Origin: Blepharisma japonicum
Lineage: Eukaryota; Ciliophora; Heterotrichea; Heterotrichida; Blepharismidae
DNA length: 38,690 nt
NCBI GenBank assembly: GCA_949751835.1
Contig: CATKHK010000162.1
Coordinates: forward strand, 1 to 38,690
Reading direction: 5' to 3'
Numbering within the stretch: the stretch's first letter is position 1; every line of letters starts with the position of its first letter. Shown piece by piece: positions 1 through 9,785 of this stretch. The notes beneath the pieces were generated by a model. The model was not told the DNA's origin and searched no databases. It saw nothing but the letters and a program-made list of their open reading frames with translations. The translations under genes were made by a program, and so were the position numbers.

Positions 1-2
1 TA

Positions 3-281
3 ACTCTAAAAATTTTGGAAGTTTCTGAATATATCCAAACTGTAATGAATCACAGCTGCCATACAAGGTGTTATATTAATAATACTCTGTCAGAAACATT
101 AATTAAAAAGAAAAACAGGAAAAAATTGTCAGTTACAAAAAAAAATAAAGCCAAAAAGAATATGAACAATGCAAGCAAGATGGGATCAACACAAGCATGG
201 AAGATAAGGAAAAAGTTTAGTTTCAATCGGGAAAGGCCAGACTGAAATAGTCTTATGCCCAAAATTTTTGTAAGCAAATAA
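3..281 (+). other. Lysine-rich open frame at window edge, unassigned
   Basis: The frame is open from the left edge to a TAA at 279-281, with UGA at 243-245 read as Trp. The product is Lys/Asn-rich and low in complexity, and no domain is recognised. It overlaps the start of the 254-957 duplication, so it may be the tail of a decayed gene or chance. Copy C of the duplication does not share the DNA left of about 253. I cannot support it as a gene. Confidence 0.15.
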
Positions 282-957
282 TTTGTTCATTTTAGGTTTC
301 TTCTAAATTGAAAATTATAATTTCACTATAGGTCTACTTCTATGAATAATTAAAGACTATATGACTTTAAAGCTTCTTTTATATTTCTTAAGCTCGTTTA
401 TAAATTTTAACTGTTTCCTTTTAAGTTAGCCTTGCAGGCATCTATTCACCATTTATTTAATACTTTCTATAATATTTTAAACCAAACTCTTTAGATGAGA
501 GTCCAAATTTTGGTTAAAAATCTGGATGGAGAAACTGCCGCTCTTGACGTTGAAGATATAGACACTCTTGAAAGTGTGAAACAAAGGATTGGTCGTAGCC
601 AGAAAGTCTCAACAAGTGAATTTATAATCCTTTTTAAAAACAATCCTTGCGACCTTAAAACTACTGTAAACTCAAATAGAATCGTAAATGGCAGCATTCT
701 TGTCATGAAAAGAATAGAAACAGAAGAAGAAAAAACGGGTTTTAGCTACAAAAAAACTTGGCCGAATGGAGTCCTTAATCCCTTAAAGAAGTTCAACAAA
801 GCCTCAGCTCCCAATGAAATTTGGGAAAGATTTAAAGTAGAATTGGAAAGAGCCGTCTTAGATAATCTCTCTATTAAGTGAAACTTAGACAAACTTTTCG
901 TTACTCAAATGGGGCTTGACAACGAAATGGATGCGCTTGAAGCAGATTGAAATATGG
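254..957 (+). repeat. Direct repeat copy 1: promoter plus ubiquitin-like exon
   Basis: This stretch matches 4961-5664 with only scattered substitutions. The match covers about 240 bases upstream of the start codon and the first 154 codons of the ubiquitin-like/LRR gene. It begins at the shared TTATGCC near 254 and stops right after the second in-frame UGA (948-950). The close match over the non-coding part suggests a recent segmental duplication or gene conversion that carried the promoter along. Confidence 0.85.
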
Positions 958-1154
958 AGAAGGAGAAAAATCTAAAAAGCCAAAAGCAAGAGAATTTGAC
1001 TCAGATGAAGAAGACTTCCCAATATCATCAGAAAAATCACCAAAAGAAAAAATTGAGAAAAAGCCATAATAAAAATCGCAAAAAATTAAGAAAATACCTA
1101 GTATTGATGAGAAAAATAAAAAATAGAGAAAAATTAAGCAAAGAAGACCTGTAA
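495..1154 (+). pseudogene. Ubiquitin-like family copy A, truncated and chimeric
   Basis: The frame opens with MRVQILVKNLDGE, a ubiquitin-like fold start. It passes UGA at 879-881 and 948-950 (Trp) and ends at TAA 1152-1154, giving 219 residues. The first 128 residues are about 83% identical to copy C by eye (22 differences). After 957 the sequence no longer resembles C. It instead matches the 3' end of degenerate copy B: an AAGCCAAAAGCAAGA block, a FDSD acidic patch in a shifted frame, and shared 3' flanking DNA to about 1330. The LRR and coiled-coil parts are absent. The tail frame in use is Lys-rich and looks out of phase; a neighbouring frame gives a more protein-like KKPKAREFDSDEEDF segment. 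It could be expressed as a short ubiquitin-like protein, but a broken chimera is more likely. Confidence 0.7.
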
Positions 1155-1417
1155 GATACTTCAAAGACAAAGAAAGGATCAAGTATTGATAATAAAAATA
1201 AGAAAAATAAGAGTCTCTACAATTGAACTTTGCTATATTTTTATTTTAAATTGTTATATTTAAATCTAAAATTTGAGTTTACTATTTCAGTTAATGTTCT
1301 TGTCGTCTGTCCAGTAAAATTATTTGTTAGAAATTTTAATTAGCACTTAATATAGAATTAATCATTCATTTTCTTTCACAATTTTAATATTTAATATAAA
1401 ATTTAGTTTACCTTTAA

Positions 1418-1798
1418 AATGCTTATATAGCTTGATATCTTCATGAAATTATATTAAATAAAAAATATTCTTCAAAATATTTTAAAGATCAAGATTCTAT
1501 TCGTTTATCTGGAAATATTGAAACATCGAGTTTTGTTTTTACAAATATTCAAGAGACTGCAGATGGAACAGAATAATTAATTTCTCTATTTCCTTTTTAT
1601 CCTTGTAAAATCCATGATTCTGTTTTCTTGAATGAAAAATGAGAATATCGGAGACATCCTTCTTATTGGACGGGACGAATAGAAATGCTTACTGAAATGT
1701 CATGGAATTATATTGATTGTCTTCTTCATTGCGTTCGAAATCTTAGTTATGGAGGAGCTCAATACATAGCACAAGGTCCTTTCCAAGAAAATCTTTAA
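1418..1798 (+). pseudogene. Gene remnant, one in-frame TAA, family unknown
   Basis: With UGA as Trp the frame is open from 1418 to TAA 1796-1798, interrupted once by TAA at 1574-1576. The second half reads like protein, with RRHPSYWTGRIEML, then an SWNYIDCLLHC stretch and YGGAQYIAQGPFQ, and mixed codon use. No family is recognised and no plausible ATG start is seen. It lies between copies A and B. Bases 1155-1417, upstream of it, hold A+T-rich flank shared with the 3' side of copy B and no gene. Confidence 0.35.
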
Positions 1799-2004
1799 AA
1801 AACGTAAAATGTAACGGCTTAGAGAAATCAATAGCAAGAATGTCTTTATATTTAATTCAAAATTCCCTTTTTTTTAAATCATCAGGAACCTATTTATAAT
1901 AAATCAATTTTATCTAATCAAGAAGAGCCACTTAAAGATGAAATCAATTTATCTAACAACATTAATTATTATTTGATAAACAATTAATATTAAATTTTTA
2001 TATC

Positions 2005-2241
2005 CTATTTCCCCATCTTTTCTAATTCTTTCTGCATCTTTCTAGTTAATCTTTCATGTTTTTCTTGTTCAGATAATTTTTTAAAATTTTCTCTTTCAAC
2101 TAGTCGATTATTTTTGCCATAAAATCCCTTAACAATTGGAATTGCAGAAAGATGATAATATCCAGAACCTGATCCTTTTTGCTGAAACCTTCCAGATTTT
2201 TTATCAAAAGAAAAAATATTTCCTTGTTTGTTCATATTCAT
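2005..2241 (-). CDS. Small basic hypothetical protein, 78 aa
   Basis: This minus-strand ORF runs from ATG at 2241 to TAG at 2005-2007, with an in-frame TAA six bases upstream of the ATG. A second ATG follows two codons later and could also serve. The product is Lys-rich with a Gly/Ser-Tyr patch (KGSGSGYYHLSAIPIVKGFYGK) followed by a charged C-terminal helix (KKLSEQEKHERLTRKMQKELEKMGK, residues about 54-78). It has no signal peptide, membrane segment or UGA codon. The composition is balanced and unlike the surrounding A+T-rich noise, which supports a real small gene. The family is not recognised, and it has no paralog in the window. The helix may bind a partner or nucleic acid (inference). Confidence 0.5.
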   Translation of the reverse strand: MNMNKQGNIFSFDKKSGRFQQKGSGSGYYHLSAIPIVKGFYGKNNRLVERENFKKLSEQEKHERLTRKMQKELEKMGK

Positions 2242-2399
2242 TTTTTACGTCTCTATTGGGTAATTCGAATTTGAAATATAAAGTTTAATTGGATAGCCTC
2301 CAGTCGGATTTTTCATTGCTTTGCATAGTAACTGATGGAGAGGAGTAACTATTTATAAATTATTATAGCATTTTTACTTCATTTCATTTTTGCTTCCTT

Positions 2400-3610
2400 T
2401 AAAATCGAATTCATATTTTTATAAAAATCCTTTGGCAAGAATTTTTCTATTGAATGTGACGAAGAAGATACAATTGATGATATAAAGCAAAATATCAGCA
2501 AAAATGAAGGTAATAGCTATAATTTCTTTCTTACTTTTGCAAATAGGAATGGTAACCTGGGAATTACTCTAAAGGCAGATGCTAGCATTAGAAGTAAGAT
2601 GGCACAAGTCTTTCCAGAATTCTAGAAATAAATTACTGAAGATTTAATGTCCTCTCATTCAAAATATTTTTTCTAATGCTAATTCAGACATCATTGAGAA
2701 GTGGAAGGATTTTTTATCAAATATAGAAAAAGGCATTCTAAGCCAAAGCTTTTAGGGTGAAACTTGAGAAATCTTGGCAGAGTCATTGATCAGACTAAAT
2801 ACGAAATTGATCAACTTGACGCAAAATGGAAAATGGCTAGACCATATTTGTTGTCCAGGAAAGAAAATTGCATAATCGACAGAGTGTTATGGAATTAGAT
2901 TTTGTTTGCCGAGAAAAATCAAACTGAAGAGGGTTTAGAAAGGAACTCACATTTATTGAAACTATATTGGCTTATGAGAAAGCCTTAATTCTTACAGAAA
3001 CCCCTGCAATACTGTTGAGTAAATGTCTGAACTGAATCAAAAATTAAGATCTCAACAAAAATGAGGCGAAGAAATTTTTCTGCTACTAGAGCAGCTAATG
3101 AAGGACTTATTGAGAGAGATGAAGATATTCAAGAAAGGCTTTGTGCTTGATGAAGAATCTCTTTATCAAAAAAGGAGCATCTGTAGCAAAAGACCAAAAA
3201 ATAGCTCAAGAATCCTCACAAAAATAAAAGTAAAACAAATTACCAGGAGAAAAACTAAAATGCCAAGGGCTAAGCCTAAACGTAAGAAGCCAAAAGCAAG
3301 AAAGTTTGACTCAGATAAAGAAGATTTCTTAAGAATATCGAGAAAATCATTGAATTGAGAAAAAGCCAAAGAAAAATCGCTTGAAAGGGGATCAGAAAAA
3401 TTAAGTGAAGAAGACAAATAATACTAAAAGGGCAAAGAAAGCGACAATTATCGAAGAATAATTAAGCAAAGAAGAGATGATACTTCGAAAAGAAAAATTT
3501 CAGATAAAAAGCTCCAAAAGAAAGCCAGTTAAAAAGGCCTAATGATTCTGTAGAATTTTTAGAAGAATTCACAGAGGATGATGGAATAAAGTGGCTTGGA
3601 ATCAAATACT
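2400..3610 (+). pseudogene. Ubiquitin-like/LRR family copy B, degenerate
   Basis: This is a diverged relative of copy C, with many stops and frame changes. A ubiquitin-like start can be aligned from about 2403, including EEDTIDDIKQNI against C's EDTDTLESVKQRI. Around 2700-3040 the protein-level match to C is clear: WNL after an in-frame UGA, then DQLDAKWKMARPY against EMDWLEAHWNMENPY, IIDRVLWN against IIDLIRWN, NQTEEGL (identical), and AYEKALILTETPAILL against SYELVLKDYREPKILC. At 2839-2841 it has TGG where C has TGA. The 3' end (3240-3600) encodes a Lys-rich KKPKARKFDSDKEDF stretch and an SVEFLEEFTEDDGIKWLG end, shared in part with copy A. The LRR block is lost. Confidence 0.75.
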
Positions 3611-4152
3611 TAATTATCACTTTATTAATGTAAATTCATCATTCTTAAAGAGTGTAAAGATAAAGGTCTTTATAATTGCCCTTTATTATATTTCTGTTTT
3701 AAAATTGTTGTATTTATTATATGATGATTATTAATAAAATTGCTATGGTCCCAAACTCAATTTTTCTTAATAAAGCATAAACTAAACAACGAAAATTCTG
3801 TTTTATTCTAGGCAAGCTATGCATTTATAAATATTCTATGAATTATTTAGTAAAAATTTCCACATTAAGCTAAAATTTCTATAAACTTTTAATTTGCCAT
3901 TTCAGTTAACACTCATGACATCCTTCCCAATAGAAAAGTGTAAAGGTTTTTTTAAAAATTTTAATTAATGAATGTTCCTTTAGTAATAAAACAATCAGAC
4001 ATCTGAAGGGAAAAAAGATAAGGAGAGAGCAATAAAGAGGATGAAGGTAATTAATGAAAAGGGAAATAAAGAAGAGAGAAAATGAGAATAAAATACAGCT
4101 GAAAAAGCAGCCTAAGTTGCTGAAAGAATCGTAATGAAGAAGGAAGAATAGA
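3610..4152. other. Intergenic, A+T-rich
   Basis: I see no gene here. The stretch 3650-3970 is the 3' flank of copy B and aligns loosely with 1215-1340, the 3' flank of copy A (for example the ATTTCAGTTAA words at 1285 and 3898). 3985-4150 is purine-rich (AG-rich on the plus strand) and highly charged in any frame. Confidence 0.4.
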
Positions 4153-4335
4153 ATGAAAAGACGAGTGAGGAGAAAAGAATCTATTGATAGGCTGGAAAGG
4201 GAAATTCAGAAGACTAAGAGACTTGCAGGAACAATAGGACATGCAGGATATATCAAATAAAACGTACGAAAGCATATGGCAATAGAATCAATCTATAAGA
4301 TGAGGCTAGGATTCAACTGGCTAGCCCAAATGTAA
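4153..4335 (+). pseudogene. Short coding remnant, one in-frame TAA
   Basis: The frame from ATG 4153 to TAA 4333-4335 has a single TAA at 4258-4260. It starts as a charged helix (RRVRRKESIDRLEREIQKTK) and continues LAGTIGHAGYIK, then a MAIESIYKMRLGFNW stretch. A second protein-like frame with UGA as Trp follows at about 4345-4488 (SKETQVQIAEECPCSWLW). They could be two frames of one decayed gene. No family is recognised. The following 4490-4960 shows nothing gene-like. Confidence 0.3.
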
Positions 4336-4960
4336 TATAAGACGCTTAGAAGGAAAATGATTTTGTGAAAAATACACATCAAAGGAGACCCAAGTTCAAA
4401 TTGCTGAAGAATGTCCATGCTCATGGTTATGAAGCAATAAAAATTACTCAAGAACTATAGGGTTTTCTAAGAATAGAAAAAATGATTAAAAAACACTCAA
4501 AGCTTAAGAATTGAGGACAATTTTTAAAATAAGATTGGAATAAAAGTAGTTCGAATGCTTTTAAGGAATAACAGTTTTCTAGTGTATGCTTCATTTACTA
4601 TAAAAAATTCTTAAATATACCTTACAATTTTGTGCGTCATATTTATGTCAACATTTTGATTTTATACTGAACTTCTGCCAATTTAAACTTTAAAGGAAAA
4701 TTTTAGATTTTATCTCCAGCCTCTCATTATTTTTATAATTTCTTATTCACAAGCTTTATATAAAATTCATGATCTTTGCTACTTTTAAATTCCTTTAATT
4801 AAATTTATAAAATCCCTTATAATCCTCCATTTCTATGGCTCGACTTTGTATAAAATATGATGAATTTTCGAGATAGTGTAGAAATGGTAAAAATATGTGA
4901 AGAGATTAGAACAAAACTCTGAGGAAAATGTTTTTAATCAAAGATAGACAGCTTTCTTTA

Positions 4961-5664
4961 TGCCTAAAAATTTTTGTAAGCAAATAATTTGGTTTTTTTA
5001 GGTTTCTTAAAATTGAAAATTATAATTTCACTATAAGTCTACTCCAATGAATAATTAAATACTATACAATTTTAAAGCTTCTTTTTATATTTTTTAGGCT
5101 CGCTTATAAATTTTAACTGTTTCCTTTTAAATTAGCCTTGCAAGCATTTATTCACCATTTATTTCAAACCTTCTATAATTATTTTAAGCCAAGGAGTTTA
5201 GATGAGAGTCCAAATTTTGGTTAAAAACCTGGATGGAGAAACTGCCGCTCTTGACGTTGAAGATACAGACACTCTTGAAAGTGTAAAACAAAGGATTGGT
5301 CGTAGCCAGAAAGTCTCAACAAGTGAATTTACAATCCTTTTTAAAAACAATCCTTGCGACCTTACATCTACTGTAAACGGAAATAGAATCGTAAATGGCA
5401 GCACTCTCGTCATGAGAAGAGAAGAAACAGAAGAAGAAAAAAACGGTTTCAGCTACAAGAAAACTTGGCCAAATGGAATATTTGATGCCCTAAAGAAGTT
5501 CAACAAAACCTCAGCTCCCAATGAAATTTGGGAAAGAATTAAAATAGAGTTGGACAGAGGAGTCTATGAAAATCGCTCTTTTAAGTGAAACTTAGACAAA
5601 CTTTGCGTTACTCAAATGGGACTCATCAACGAAATGGATTGGCTTGAAGCACATTGAAATATGG
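4961..5664 (+). repeat. Direct repeat copy 2: promoter plus ubiquitin-like exon
   Basis: This is the partner of 254-957. The 240 bases before the ATG at 5202 (4961-5201) are nearly the same as those before copy A. They therefore probably contain the promoter and 5' UTR of the family. The match ends just after the second in-frame UGA (5655-5657). Confidence 0.85.
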
Positions 5665-7442
5665 AAAATCCTTATTTTGCTGAAGAGCAAAGAAAAACTA
5701 TAATCGACCTCATCAGATGGAATTATATCTATCTTTTCAAAGCCAACCAAACTGAAGAAGGCTTAGGTAAGCAGTATACCGATACAGTACTTTCAAGGAG
5801 CTATGAATTAGTTCTTAAAGATTATAGAGAGCCTAAAATCCTTTGTGTACTAGAAAGAAATGCATCATTAAAACTTTGTGAACAAGAAAATGATAATTTC
5901 GTCTTTGATACTCTATCGTTTAATAAAGTAGAAGAAGCTAGAAAAAGAGAGCTGGATGAGAATCAAAAGAAGCTCAGAGCTAAAAAACAAGCAAAAGATA
6001 TGACGGGTAGAGCTGAGCTAAATGAGAATATCCAGAGATGCAAAAATCAAGCACTCAACTTAAACAATGGTTATTTCAATTATATATTGGATTTTGGGAA
6101 TGGCTTAGGGGGGAGAACTAGCACTATTAAATCTTTGGAAATCAAAGGAGAGCTTGTTTTTAGGCCTTTTTTCACAAGGGTTCATAAGGATTACATCAAT
6201 AGTCTTGAGCAAGTAGATCTCTTTAAGTCCATACTTACTGCCTTTAATATGTGTTCAGGCATTGAATGCATAAAATTCAATTTATCATATACCACAGATC
6301 CTGAGCAGTATGAAAACATTCTAAAAATTTTACAAGAAATTCAAAAAAATGATAATTTGAAGTACAAATTAAAGTACCTTGACCTCTCAGGCTTTTATAT
6401 TACCTCAGAAATTATCACTGTAGTTCTACAACTTGTTACTGATTCCTCCCTTGAACACTTGGCATTAAACAACTGTAAAATAGTAGATCACGGGCTAGAT
6501 TTAATATCCAATGCACTTTCAAATAGCAGCATTGTGTCAATTGAGCTGAGAGGGAACGGTCTTGGTAATGAGAATGTAAAGATGCTGCTTAAAAAATTCG
6601 TGAACTGCAAGTTCTTGAAGAGGCTTGATATTTCGCATAACCCCATTGGAAATGAACTTGAAGAAGATATAAAAAATTTGATAAGAAAAACTGGAATTAC
6701 CTCACTTAATCTAAGTTATACAAATATTGTTAAGAGAGGACTTAATTCTATCCTAAACTTTGCAGCAACTTCGCAGCTAGAATACATCAACATTGACGGC
6801 AACAGCTTACAAGATGTTGGCCAGAATTACAGCACTTTTGGAAAAGTCATATGTTGTGATTTCTGGAGGTTTTGGCCAAAATGTGGCAATTCAGCATGCT
6901 GCATTGCAGTTTCTAACTGTTTCGCAATCAAAGCACACCAGAAAGTTCATGCCGACCCTGAACATACCGAGAAAGCTAAAAAAATCAATACAAAAGCAGA
7001 ATTAGTCCAGCTTAAAAAGCAGCTCGACAGGAATATTGAAGAGTTATTGGAAGAAAAGCAAAGGAGACTGAAGCAAAGTCTAACCCTCGGAGCACTCAGA
7101 GAAAAGGAAGATTATGAAGCAGAACAAAAACGTCTTAGAGAAGAAAAACAAGAGTTAGAAGAGTGGAAACAATTCGAACTCGATAAGGCTAAAAAAGGTG
7201 CGAGCAATATGGTATCAATGAATATTAACACGAGCAATTCTATTAACGACAATAAACTGATGGGGCAAAATAGCATACAAGATGTCGCGAACGCTGACAA
7301 AGAATCTGATAAACCAAAAGCACTTGAAGGTGTGCAAGAAGAAGAAGAAGAATATCAGAAAAAAACGAAGCCAAACCCATCTGACCCAGCTAATATAATT
7401 GAAAAGGCACAAGAATTCGCAAAGAATATGGAAATGGGATAA
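5202..7442 (+). CDS. Ubiquitin-like / leucine-rich-repeat / coiled-coil protein (copy C), 746 aa
   Basis: The intact family member starts at ATG 5202, which is conserved in copies A and D. It reads through UGA at 5586-5588 and 5655-5657 as Trp and ends at TAA 7440-7442. Residues 1-75 are ubiquitin-like (MRVQILVKNLDGE, DTLESVKQRI, ILFKN). There is no C-terminal Gly-Gly, so it is a fused domain rather than a conjugated modifier. A family-specific linker follows (YKKTWPNG, SAPNEIWERIKIELDR). Residues about 380-535 are ribonuclease-inhibitor-like LRRs (LKYLDLSGF, LEHLALNNC, IVSIELRGNGLG, FLKRLDISHNPIG, ITSLNLSYTNI, LEYINIDGNSL). Residues about 600-665 form a charged coiled coil, and the tail is acidic. 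No signal peptide or membrane segment is seen, so it is probably a cytosolic interaction or scaffold protein (inference). The stretch at 6815-6955 is Cys/Trp-rich and may reflect a local frame error. Confidence 0.85.
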
Positions 7443-9176
7443 CCCATTATAATGGTTAAATTTAATAATAGAAATTTTATTGAGATGGTCAGTTGGATAA
7501 TTTATTTTGCAAAGCTTTAGAAGAGTTTAATGTTATTAAGATATCTTCTTTTGAATGAAGCTATACTTTGATTTGGTTTTAATTAAATTAATTCTTGAGC
7601 GGGTAAAGTTTTTAACTCCCATGGAGCGAGAGGCATATTTTCAGATCTAAATATTAGTTTCTCTTTTAAAAAACTCACAAATTGAAGAAAATATAATATT
7701 TTATTCTGAAAATGAGAATTAAAAAGTGCTAAACTAGTTATAATACTTTTCGCAGGTTATGCAAATGCATTGCTTTCTATTATTTAAACACAAGCCTTAA
7801 ATATTTAGGCTTGCCAAATGGAAACTACTAGAATTGATTTGATAAGAAATGCAAATCTGATACTATCAGATTTTGCCAATCAAACAGACTTATCAAGCAC
7901 TAGTGCCGTTTTGAGGTGCTTTTAAGCTTCTCAGAAGAGTATAAATTACTGGAAAATATAATCAAGAATATAATAAATATTAAAAAGCACTTAAATTAAT
8001 GTAAATTTTTAATGCATCAATTAAAGATAGGCTGAATTTTAATATTAATCTATGCTAAATTTAATTTCTCTAAATTAATCCCTTAAATTTATAATTCTTT
8101 TAAGGATATTTTATGTAGAAGGTGATTACTAGATGGAAATTGTTTTCATAGAATGCAATTTAAATAATAAAATTCATATTTTGCATATTGGCATTAGCTA
8201 AAATATATTCATATTTGAAGAATTATTGATATTTAGTCTTGTAAAGGAATATTTGCAAAATTTAAGTGCTTCGATATACCTATTTGAGTGTTAGAAATCA
8301 TTCAATTTTAAAATATGGGTTTTCTGTATATATGTGGAAACTGCTACTGCTATTGTACCAGTCTTATGAATTAATTTCTCTTTAAGAGAAGTTTTACATC
8401 AAATATTAATAAAAGCATTTTTTGGGTCTATTTTCTAGATGGGATTGCTAATCCTCTCGAGCAGAATCATTATTGCATTCTAGGGTTCATCTTATTATCA
8501 TAGGATGCATGATAATTTTTTATACTCACGCCTTCAGAATATATTGAGTATGTGGGAAATTTTTATTTTTTTGGAGCTAAATCATTTCACATTATTAGGA
8601 TTTTCATTAAAATCCCATTTTTCAATAAGATGAACGATCCTGGAAATTTTTCTTTCAGCACATTCAAGTATAGTCATCTCAGAAGCCACTGGAATCTCCA
8701 AGACCCTCAAAATTGAACAACCTGCTAATATGCAAGAAACTAAATGCAGAGCAAAGCTATACAAGAAAAGATCACAGAAATCGGCATGTCAAAATCAAAG
8801 ATTATGAAAAACAAAATAGGAAGCAGCAGAAATCTAAAAAAGAGTATTTTTCAAGCACCTAAATAGAATAAATGAGATGAGTGTTTATAAAATCCAATAG
8901 TTGGATTATTAAAAGCTAATAATTAAGCAACAGTATTGAAATATCAAGAATTTGTTTGAGGCTTAGGATCAAACTCAAATTTTTATTTGCTCTGAGTTTT
9001 CGTATAGAAAATTGATTATTATAATTATTAATAATCTAATACAAACTCAAGATATGGCAAAAGCGTCTGAAGCTTGGAAAAATATATGGCTGTAAGACTA
9101 AAGGGGAAAAATGAAGTCTCGAGTAATGCAGATAAAACCAGAAAAAATTAAAAAAGTGATAGTAGTCATATAATAA
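7443..9176. other. Long intergenic stretch without a supported gene
   Basis: This is A+T-rich DNA after gene C. I see one small hairpin at 7851-7876 (GCAAATCTGATA and its complement around a short loop). A short ATG frame at 7818 reads METTRIDLIRNANL and soon hits TAA. Around 8580-8800 both strands have modest open frames. The plus frame gives SEATGISKTLKIEQ, faintly like a transposase helix-turn-helix; the minus frame is hydrophobic. Neither can be defended as a gene. Confidence 0.4.
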
Positions 9177-9422
9177 AAATTAGCTTATTTAACCAATATA
9201 AATTATCAAGTTTTAAAAAATGAAATTATTATATTCTTTGATGCACAAGTAGTTAAGCTAAATATTAAAAAGAAATTGCTAGCTGCAAAACCGCACCTAA
9301 GTCGCAAGATCCTCAGCCGATATCTTGAATTTTCTAAAGAATTTGCGGTTTACACCGAGCAATTGCATCATAGCCTGGTGATACTCTGAGTAACTATAGA
9401 AGGAGAAAAATATATCTGTTAA
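9177..9422 (+). pseudogene. Tc1/mariner-like transposase fragment
   Basis: An 82-codon frame (UGA at 9387-9389 read as Trp) lies between stops. Its middle reads AAKPHLSRKILSRYLEFSKEF, which resembles the segment before the first catalytic Asp of Tc1/mariner transposases: a KPLLSKKN-type motif, an LEFAKKH-type helix, then a VI-(W/F)-SDE strand. Here the strand region reads SLVILWVTIEGEKYI, so the expected SDE is absent. The N-terminal DNA-binding domain and the rest of the DDE domain are not found. Flanks are A+T-rich with no clear terminal inverted repeats, though an imperfect palindrome lies at 9720-9756. The assignment rests on motif resemblance by eye only. If right, this is a dead DNA-transposon relic, of the kind expected in ciliate germline DNA. 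Confidence 0.4.
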
Positions 9423-9785
9423 TGAAAATATATCCTTTGATCTTCCAATATTCTCTCAGCGGCTTAATAAAATTTGAAAAGCTGTTATAAGTTGCCTTGG
9501 GTTAAATCTAAATTTTTTTCTCTTTATATAGCAGGGTAGCCCTTTAAGATATGTAGCTGTTAGAATAGCCATATAGGGATTGGTATCTATGTTAATTTCG
9601 ATTAATAAATTGTAAATTCACAATCCATGCAATGGTTGGAATTGCTTATAAAGGCATCTATATTGATTGCGATTAATAGAACTAGCCCACAGATTTCTAT
9701 CAGGTGCTGAGAGGAGAACTGCATATATCTAATTAGGCTCCATTCTAATTATATGCAAATTAGACTTAAAAAAATTAAGTTCCGT

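Noticed and set aside
5586-5588. UGA as cysteine (Euplotes code).
   Set aside because: Aligned paralogs have TGG at the two sites, which points to Trp, and 15-base introns fit heterotrichs, not Euplotes.
5661-7442. Starting the LRR gene at ATG 5661.
   Set aside because: This is the standard-code start. The upstream frame is continuous through two UGA-Trp codons to the conserved ATG 5202, and the promoter block conserved with copy A lies before 5202.
7851-7876. Hairpin GCAAATCTGATA...TATCAGATTTTGC as a terminator or RNA element.
   Set aside because: It is a single short imperfect stem in A+T-rich DNA, 400 bases past gene C, with no T-run or conserved copy.
8582-8810. Transposase helix-turn-helix (SEATGISKTLKIEQ) on the plus strand, or a hydrophobic protein on the minus strand.
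   Set aside because: Both strands are moderately open and neither has a start, family match beyond a few residues or a second copy.
9300-9420. Possible tRNA or structured RNA because of higher G+C.
   Set aside because: No cloverleaf or anticodon arm could be drawn, and the composition is explained by the transposase-like frame.
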